A stretch of 64,000 nt of DNA from Rhipidocladum racemiflorum (taxonomy: Eukaryota > Streptophyta > Magnoliopsida > Poales > Poaceae). Positions within the stretch are counted from its first letter, which is position 1; every line of letters starts with the position of its first letter. Below the pieces are notes generated by a model. It ran no database searches. It was not told where the DNA came from and saw only the letters and a program-made list of their open reading frames with translations. Location of the stretch: the NCBI GenBank assembly GCA_036346355.1, contig CM070578.1, forward strand, positions 15,266,501 through 15,330,500, read 5' to 3'. Positions 57,441 to 64,000 of this stretch are shown piece after piece. Both the position numbers and the translations under genes were made by a program.

Positions 57441-57854
57441 TAGAAGTAAAAATTGACTGGGGGCCAAGGACCCCACTCCTTACACGTTGAATCCGCCCCT
57501 GGAGATGGGGTTGGGTTTTTTTTTATCCCGCGATCTATATGTCGGGGCACCCAATTTTTTTAGAGAAGATGAGAGAGAGAACGGATGACATCACTAACTT
57601 TTATTTATATATTAGTAAAGAAACTTCGAGGTTAAAATCTCTAAACCAGACATATCAAAGCTTCTCAACCAAACTACCAAACAACTAGGCACAGAGGCGT
57701 AGCCACCACTGGGGCGCACTGGGGCGTGCGCCCCTGCTCCAACATGGTGACAGGAAGGATGACATATCACGCTCACAAGAAATTCGAGGATATCACGCTC
57801 ATCCTTCCTGTCAGACTGAAACAAGGCACGATCAGATTAGCCTAAAAAAGATAG

Positions 57855-57993
57855 ATCATTACTAATGTAATGTCAAATGAATTTTAAAGAAAGGATCTAG
57901 ATATTGTTCATCTTGCATTTGATATTAGATTTGTTGGGCATCACTAATGTAATGTCAAATGAATTTTAAAGAAAGGATCTAGATATTGTTCAT
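57855..57993. repeat. 56-bp direct duplication inside the second hAT element
   Basis: The block from ACTAATGTAATGTCAAATG to AGATATTGTTCAT occurs at about 57858-57911 and again at 57941-57993, almost identical, separated by under 30 bases. Confidence 0.8.
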
Positions 57994-58034
57994 GCCATGG
58001 GCCTAATTATGAATGTGAAAGAGAACTTGCAAAG

Positions 58035-58235
58035 TTGGATTTTTTTTCGGCAATGAAGGTTATCAAGACTGATTTGCGCAACAAAGTCTCCAATGACTGG
58101 CTGAATGACTTAATGGTGTGCTACATCGAGAAAACAATATTCAAATCTATTGATGATGAAGCAATTATAGACTGCTTTCAAAGGATGAAAACCCGTAGAA
58201 TGTGCTTGCCTGTTGCCTCCAAATCTAACTCGTAG
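58035..58235 (+). pseudogene. hAT transposase C-terminal fragment
   Basis: FFSAMKVIKTDLRNKVSNDW and LNDLMVCYIEKTIFKSIDDE are the end of the same hAT dimerisation domain as at 56486-56728, followed by a short tail and stop at 58235. Only the last 66 codons remain in frame. Divergence from the first fragment shows that the two elements are related but not recent copies. Confidence 0.8.
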
Positions 58236-58397
58236 CTAGTGTGCCTAGCAACTTCATTTATGTGAGTATCTTATAAACTTCTACTTTGTTTCACTTGTTA
58301 AATGGTTATTTATGTATGAATTTGGTTTTTACTAGTAGTTGAAATGTTTAGTTTAGCCCCCTTCTAATTTAATCTTAGATTCGCCACTGACTAGGCA

Positions 58398-59091
58398 GGC
58401 AATCAACTAGCCCGGATTGCCTTTCGTGGTGTGGATCGACAGTGTATAATTAATTTGTTGCAGCAAAATGGAACATGGAGGCGGCAGGCAGGCAGGCAGG
58501 GAGGCATGGCCGTAACTTGCTTCGCACATGGCTCACGTGAACTGAAGGATTGGATTCGATCGATCGAATGCTACAACTTTTTGGGCTAGCTATTCCATGG
58601 CATCCTGCATCCATCAATTCAGAAGCATTGTGGACTGATCAATCGATGCTGCCGCGGGCGCGTCGCGCGAGGAGATCGAAGCCATGTTGTGCTGGGAATT
58701 TGCAGACAAGTGCAGACCAGTGACCACACAATTTTAATGTTCATGTCGGTGCGTGTTCTGGATGTTGCTTGTATCCTCTTCTCCTTATTAACGAAAGAAA
58801 TAAGCCCAATTATTTACAACTCTGATCGAACTCTGGGCTTTGTTTGATTTTTAATCATGAACTCAAAAACAGTTCAAAACCTTAAACTTTCAAAACCGTT
58901 TCATTAAGCGGGGATTAAGCGGGGAGAAAGAGTTGGTAACAAAACGGGGAAAATAGGGGAAACAGGTTCCAATACAAAATCACCTCAAACCAGCCTAAGA
59001 CCAAGGGGAAATGGCTCAGGATGCACCACCGAAAAAAGAAAATGAAAAAATGCTATAGGCTTAACTAAGAAAACGAAAAAACGCTAGAGGC
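58398..59091. other. intergenic, no gene seen
   Basis: Contains a GGCA tetranucleotide run near 58482-58500 and otherwise unremarkable DNA. No domain in any frame. Confidence 0.45.
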
Positions 59092-59376
59092 TTAACTCCT
59101 GTGGGCTAACTCGTAGGACACCAAATTGTTGACCACCTTATTTACCATACTCCCCACCGTAGAGCGAGTTCCATCGAAGATACGAGCATTTCGCTCCTTC
59201 CAAAGATTCTAGAATCCGTAGATAAGGGTGTCGTCTATGCTAGGGCAAATGGCTCGCAGTTGCTGCCACCATGAGGAGATGGAAGGATCAAGATCTGGAG
59301 CTGGGAAGTTTGGCACCTGGGGTAGCCGTCTTGCGAACAAGTTGAACCAGAAGACTTTACCAGAAAACCGTTCGCT
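59092..59376 (-). pseudogene. LINE (L1-type) ORF2 C-terminal remnant
   Basis: One minus-strand frame reads FSGKVFWFNLFARRLPQVPN, SWWQQLRAICPSIDD and NLWKERNARIFDGTRS, stopping at 59092-59094. The WKERNARIF motif is the hallmark of the zf-RVT C-terminal region of plant LINE reverse transcriptases. A single TAG stop interrupts the frame just before NLWKERN. The polymerase domain and a poly(A) tail are not present. Confidence 0.75.
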
Positions 59377-59384
59377 TTACCTCC

Positions 59385-59855
59385 TCGGATTAAATCGGTG
59401 TGGTTTTTATCTGATGTGGCATCCCAATTGGATTGATTTCGCACCTACGTTCCAACAATTGGCCAACATAGCATTCATTGCATTCCCATATGCAGTAGGG
59501 TCCACATGTTATTGTCTCTTGCACCTAGATCTCACCCAACCTGGTGCATGTCTAGCCGCAACGCTGCAACCCACGAGCTCGCCTGGAAGCTACCAATCCA
59601 TTTTTGCCTTTGCATGTCAACGTTGTCACCTTCCACTACCACAGAAGGCTTATATTAGACGCATCATCACAGATGGTTTTTGATAAAATTAGAGAATTTT
59701 TACAGTGGATTATACTGGTAGTATGAAGTATAAGTAACTCTAGTTAATCGATCTGATCCATTAGATCAAAAAGAATGAACGGTCCATATTCAATTTAGTG
59801 CACTGTAAAAGAGCTCTAAAATTAATCATAGACAGTTTTACTAACACAACTGTTA
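59385..59855. other. spacer right of the LINE remnant
   Basis: A 151-codon plus frame (59228-59683) overlaps the LINE remnant on the opposite strand and is regarded as its shadow plus chance extension. Nothing else is recognised. Confidence 0.4.
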
Positions 59856-59859
59856 AAAT

Positions 59860-60010
59860 TACAGGATATGATAAGAACTGTCTGTGATAAGCTGATGTCA
59901 CAAACGGTTTGTCCTACAAACCGTTCGTGAAGTATCACAGACGGTTTGTACCATGAACCATCTGTGATAAGCTGATATCACAGACGGTTTGTACCACAAA
60001 CCGACTATAA
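59860..60010. repeat. transposon subterminal repeat cluster (ACGGTTTGT)
   Basis: At least four units around TCACAGACGGTTTGTACCA and its inverse (ACAAACCGT, ACCATCTGTGATA) in alternating orientation. This is the subterminal pattern of a grass CACTA or related DNA transposon. No terminal CACTA sequence was found; the right part is cut by the LTR at 60344. Confidence 0.6.
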
Positions 60011-60343
60011 TAAGTTGGGTGTATAACTGTCGCAACAAGATCCGAATAAACCATCCATCCATCTCTCTTTCATGCGACCGCCCTAACCCCTCGTCGCGCT
60101 GCTACTCCGCCATCAATGACCCAAGGCATCCAGATTCATCCCAATAAGCACCCCTCGTGTCGTGCAGGCGGCGACAAGGCCAGATCCGCAGACCATCAAG
60201 TTCGCCAACTCCAACCTCCAGACCTTCCCGCCCCGCCGATTGAGGCCAAGGGCAAGATCTCTGGCGCCTACTGCCCCCCACCCCCCTACCCACCGATGCC
60301 GACGGTCAGATCAGATCTCCTCTCTTCTCTCCCATTGGATCTC
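60011..60343. other. GC-rich patch between transposon repeats and LTR
   Basis: Plus frames 60116-60433 and 60162-60383 overlap and continue into the LTR, so they are not genes as such. The sequence GACCTTCCCGCCCCGCCGATTG and its surroundings look exonic in composition, but no family is recognised. It could be gene sequence carried by the transposon. Confidence 0.35.
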
Positions 60344-63274
60344 TGTCAGGAGCCGCCCAGATCGTCCTCGAGTTGTTGGATGAACAGTTGTTCCCATCGG
60401 ATGTGGATCCTAGCAACCAATCACCGGAGGTGATTCTGATGCTAATACCCAAGCCCAACAGAGACAACCCTACGAACATCCAAACGACTCGACAACAACC
60501 CCGGTATTCCCCCGGTATGCGACCCGAAACGCGCCCAGGATCCCCGCATACCGGAAACCAATACGATATCAATTCAATTTGCATAAAGGGGGCAACGAAC
60601 CCGAAACCTTCCAAACCACACGCAAGCGGAAACACACGGCACAAGACGAACCCGACAACCACCAAACCAAGATTGAAACAACTCCAAAACTCTAAACTAG
60701 GCAAGAACGGGGAAAAAGACCAAGACTCCGAAAAACGGAAAATTTCGGCATGACCTTTCTAGATTCTACGGTCATCCACTCAGCAGACAATAAAACACAG
60801 TTCAAAATATATATATTGAAAGTAAAACGACATCCACAAAGAAGATCGCGAGCTAAAGAAAACGTAAACGGAACCCGACATACACTTAAGCCGCCTATTG
60901 CCAAATCCAAAAGACCAACAACCGCATCTATCTATACAACAAAAGGGATGCAAACAAAGAAAGTAAGACAACTCCGGAAGTGTTCTGCCCCTGAACACTC
61001 CCGGGCGTAAACGGCGTCGGCAAGCCCCTACTCGGTGCCCCGCCCAGTCACCGAGAGGCAGTACGGGCAGAACTCACACTCGCCAACCGGATCCTCACCT
61101 GAAAACCACAAAGCAGAAGCATGAGTACGAAAGGTACTCGCAAGACTTATCCGTGGGTCCATATATGACCGACTCCAAAGGATTATGCATTTAGTTGTAG
61201 CAAGGAGAAAGCTTAAGGTAAAAGTGCGGAAAAGCATTAACATTTGTAGTATAAATGCGACAATCGAACCAATTACAAGTTTAAAGCAGTTATAGACCGC
61301 ACTTACTTCTAGGGTGAGATTGAAATTAACACAATTAATGTAGAGCAATACATAACCATTTTTAAGCTCAAGCCCAACGGCGAACCACAAGTTCAAGTTA
61401 CTTACTACGCAGAAGAAGTTCGGATTAAGCTTGCTCATATCCGAGAGCGCGGCAATTCGAATCGCTTAATTAACCCTGCAGGGAAGCATTGATCGCACGA
61501 CACTTACCACAAGGGCCTAGTGTCAACCCCCTCCCAATCATACCCAATCGCTGCCGCGTCCTCCTGTGGCCCGAAAACCTAGCACCCCCTCGAGCAGCCC
61601 CAAGCCCGGCTTGGCGCTCGAGAGTCGGCCTAAGCCTCGCCCTCAACCACGTCCAACCACAGGAAGTTACGGTCCATCGATTCCGTATGAGAGAAAGAGT
61701 GGCTTACCGTACCATAATCGGGCATGCGACCAACCGGGGTGTGCTCAATCCTATTCCACTTACGGATCGGTCCTTAATTGACACAGACGGGGCTACACAT
61801 TCGAGTCTCCATACCCAAATGAACCAATTCCCCCGCCCGGTCCACAAGTTAACCTTTCCAAAACCTTTCCCAATTCCAAGTCCAAAGATAACGTAACATG
61901 TGTGTAATAATAACAACCACAAGTGATGTAACCCTCCGTCACTTGGCCCGAACCCCGACCTCTAAGCAAGACTAAGCTACCGACTCAGTTATATTACCCG
62001 TATTAGCTTCAAGGAAGTGTTTAACAATAATCAATGGATATATGTGCAGCAAATGGGATCTAGTCCTATCCCACAATTAACTCCTAATGCAAAACGTAAC
62101 TCACAATTTAGCAATTTATTCTCGAAAATAGAATCATATAAGGGTTCAAGATGCTTAGGTGCTTGCTCGATGCTTCACGGAGTCTCTGACAACCTCGCCA
62201 CCGTGATCACCTCGATCGCGCCACGCTACCCTCCACGTGAACGTTCTCTACACGATATCAATGCACATGGAATGAGATGTATGCCGATGACATGCAATGA
62301 TAATTGAAAACAAAGATGCACACACTCGACAACCAAAAGGAAAAACAAGGCGAAAGTCCACTAACAGGCAAACACTAATTTCTTAAATGCCCAACACTTC
62401 CAGGATGACAACTATAAGTCATTCACCCATTTTGATCTCTCACGTATAATCCATCATATAAAATCGAGCATCCACAAGGCTCTAACCTAGATTACCGTCA
62501 AGCACCACACGACCTAGATAAGGATTCTAGCATTTCACCTTGTGGTTTAGCCTCAACCAACATCCGCTAAACACATTCACTTACTAAATGGACTCAACCA
62601 CTATTTGGAATGCTCAACACTAAACAATTCATTAACCTTATAATGCAACTAACTAGAACCCATAATCTCCTACCTACTAGACATTCCATCGAACCCATGG
62701 CATGCACTAAATACGAGCCCACCCATTTCACTTCACCTAGGCATTTCAACAAACATGTAGCATGCACTAACACCCACCACATAGCCATTTCATCAAACAC
62801 CTCCCATACACCCAATTTGGAGCAACCAAACCCTAACATGCCATGGAGGTGGAGAGGAAGGGAGAGAGAGGAGGGAGAGGAAGGGCCGTACGGGGGGGGT
62901 CGCCGGCGTGGAGGGGAGGCGGCGGCCGGTGGAGGCGGCGGCCGGCGGCTGGTGGAGGCGGCGCCGAACTGGGAGGCGGTCGGCGACCAGAGACGGCGGC
63001 GCTCGGGGCCGAGCCGGGCACGGGAGCAAAAGGGGGGGGATGGCGTCGGCGCCGTGTGGGGTGGGGAGCCACCGAGAGGGGAGGGGGAGGGAGAGGCGAG
63101 GGAGTGGGGAGGGGGCGTCGGGTGGGGAGTGAGGGGGGGCTCTCGGCTGGGAAAAAGAATGGGGAGGGGAGAGAGAGAGAAAAAGGAGTGGGGGGGAAAT
63201 ATCTAGGTGGAGAATTACCTGAATGCCCCCATGCCCACACACTTAGGAAAAATTAAATAAATGGGACCGTGACA
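60344..63274 (-). repeat. 3' LTR of a chromovirus (element 3), 2931 bp
   Basis: Plus-strand ends are TGTCAGGAGCC (60344) and GGGACCGTGACA (63274). A polypurine tract and chromodomain pol on the minus strand lie to the right, so this is the 3' LTR of a minus-strand element whose remainder lies beyond 64000. The five bases left of it are ATCTC, the expected target duplication. Its first 2 kb is shared with the solo LTR at 32390. The part 62830-63210 is very G-rich on plus. Confidence 0.88.
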
Positions 63275-63291
63275 AATCCTCCCCCCTTAGG
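63275..63291 (-). other. polypurine tract of element 3
   Basis: The minus strand reads CTAAGGGGGGAGGATT directly before LTR start TGTCACGGTCC. A clear plus-strand primer site that fixes the LTR boundary at 63274. Confidence 0.8.
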
Positions 63292-63376
63292 GGAATCTCG
63301 CCCCGAGATTCAGAAACGATCGTACAGTTAGGAAGACAACTACAAGGGAAAAAACTGAAGGATCGGCGAGTAATAC

Positions 63377-64000
63377 TCACATGTTTTGGAAGAATTCAGG
63401 ATACTCGCTTTTCAAACGATCTTCCCGCTCCCAAGTAGCTTCATCCTCGGTGTGGTTGCTCCACTGAACTTTATAGAACTTGAGAGTCTTCCTTCGAGTC
63501 TTGCGTTCGGCCTCCTCCAAAACTCGAATTGGATGCTCTTGATAAGATAAATCAGGTTCAGGCTGAACTTCGAGGTCATCCACTGAAATCTGCTCGAAGG
63601 GAGTACGAACACCCTTCTTTAGCTGTGAGATATGGAACACGTCGTGGACCATTGCCAGAGAAGGAGGAAGCTCTAGCTGATATGCCACTTGACCACGTCT
63701 CCCAAGGATCCGGAACGGTCCTATGTAGCGAGGTGCCAATTTCCCCTTAACTCCAAAACGACGGGTGCCACGGAGGGGAGACACCTTTAGATAGACAAAG
63801 TCACCGACGTTGAAGGAGAGAGGTCTCCTACGACGATCAGCATAGCTTTTCTGTCGCGATCTCGCTACTCTCAGATTCTCTTGGATAGTCCTGACCTTGT
63901 CTTCCGCCTCCATAACCAATTCAGGCCCAATCAAGGAGCGCTCTCCACTTTCTGACCAATTCAAGGCGCCGACAATCATGCGACCATAAAGTGCCTCGAA
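63377..64000 (-). CDS. chromovirus Pol C-terminus: integrase end plus chromodomain (partial)
   Basis: The frame is open from the window edge (FEALYGR, then WSESGER and LIGPELV, all typical of Del/Tekay integrase) to the stop at 63377, about 207 codons. The integrase C-terminal region shows FNVGDFVYLKVSPLRGTRRF, GKLAPRYIGPFRIL (GPF motif) and VFHISQLKKG. A chromodomain follows: PIRVLEEAERKTRRKTLKFY and KVQWSNHTEDEATWE. In this family the chromodomain binds histone marks and steers integration toward heterochromatin. No frame break is seen in this part, unlike elements 1 and 2. The 5' part lies outside the window. Confidence 0.9.
   Translation of the reverse strand, partial: FEALYGRMIVGALNWSESGERSLIGPELVMEAEDKVRTIQENLRVARSRQKSYADRRRRPLSFNVGDFVYLKVSPLRGTRRFGVKGKLAPRYIGPFRILGRRGQVAYQLELPPSLAMVHDVFHISQLKKGVRTPFEQISVDDLEVQPEPDLSYQEHPIRVLEEAERKTRRKTLKFYKVQWSNHTEDEATWEREDRLKSEYPEFFQNM

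Larger units (their letters stand above)
56109..57501 (-). mobile_element. hAT transposon derivative, 1393 bp, TSD GAGATGGG
   Basis: Inverted ends CAGGGGCAGACG (56109) and AATCCGCCCCTG (to 57501). GAGATGGG is repeated exactly at 56101-56108 and 57502-57509. It contains the 3' part of a hAT transposase on the minus strand (56728-56486) and a GC-rich segment (57000-57400) of unknown origin. The rest of the transposase is deleted, so it depends on another element for movement. Confidence 0.88.
57692..58389 (+). mobile_element. second hAT transposon derivative, 698 bp, TSD ACTAGGCA
   Basis: Ends CAGAGGCGTAGCC (57692) and TTCGCCACTG (to 58389) are short inverted repeats. ACTAGGCA lies at 57684-57691 and again at 58390-58397. 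It holds a C-terminal hAT transposase fragment on the plus strand and an internal 56-bp duplication. Its orientation is opposite to that of the neighbour at 56109-57501. Confidence 0.88.

Noticed and set aside
59228..59683. 151-codon plus frame
   Set aside because: Its first half is antisense to the LINE remnant on the minus strand; the rest has no domain.
62610..63256. Gly/Arg-rich and Pro/Ser-rich frames up to 198 codons
   Set aside because: They fall in the G-rich U3 of the element 3 LTR; low complexity, both strands open, no domain.

Overview
The window looks like nuclear DNA of a grass (Poaceae). It is packed with Ty3/gypsy LTR retrotransposons, CACTA and hAT transposons, Stowaway- and PIF/Harbinger-type MITEs and Helitron ends, with one intact cellular gene. 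That gene is an AP2/ERF (DREB-type, ABI4-like) transcription factor on the minus strand at 41352-42074. The species cannot be fixed from the sequence. There is no sign of bacterial or organellar DNA.

Layout. 1-9156: the 3' part of a decayed Ty3/gypsy element (element 1), gag-pol on +, followed by an antisense, intron-containing accessory ORF with a plant mobile domain (PMD). 9157-23367: a GC-rich Ty3/gypsy block on the minus strand. One complete element (element 2) lies at 11873-23367, with LTRs 22243-23367 and 11873-13007, PBS, gag, protease, RT, RNase H, integrase, PPT and an antisense accessory ORF of the 'gypsy-type transposase' kind. A second, truncated gag-protease copy (9157-11872) shares the left LTR, giving LTR-internal-LTR-partial internal. 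23368-28026: the 5' part of a CACTA transposon on the minus strand, cut inside its transposase by element 2. 28027-41351: AT-rich intergenic DNA with MITEs and two solo LTRs whose target-site duplications (TSDs) I could match exactly (32390-36297, TSD GATTT; 36573-37947, TSD CATAC). 41352-42074: the ERF gene. 42300-59830: MITEs, an LTR plus PBS fragment, a Helitron, a third solo LTR (54809-55711, TSD GCAAG), two hAT derivatives with perfect 8-bp TSDs (56109-57501 and 57692-58389) and a LINE remnant. 59860-64000: another subterminal-repeat array, then the 3' LTR (60344-63274) and the chromodomain/integrase end of a Del/Tekay-like chromovirus that runs off the right edge.

The most interesting biology is that two different gypsy elements in one window each carry a spliced-looking ORF antisense to gag-pol, between integrase and the 3' LTR. 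Both end in a coiled-coil-like region, but their N-terminal domains are unrelated. One has its own TATA-like box beside the 3' LTR. Antisense placement would let introns survive reverse transcription. Such extra ORFs are known in the Tat lineage, so this is not wholly new, but it is the feature most worth following.

Caution: the two copies of the element 2 gag/LTR segment differ mainly by 1-3 base indels and few substitutions. Many frameshifts in 9157-23367 may therefore be sequencing or assembly errors, and 'pseudogene' there is provisional.
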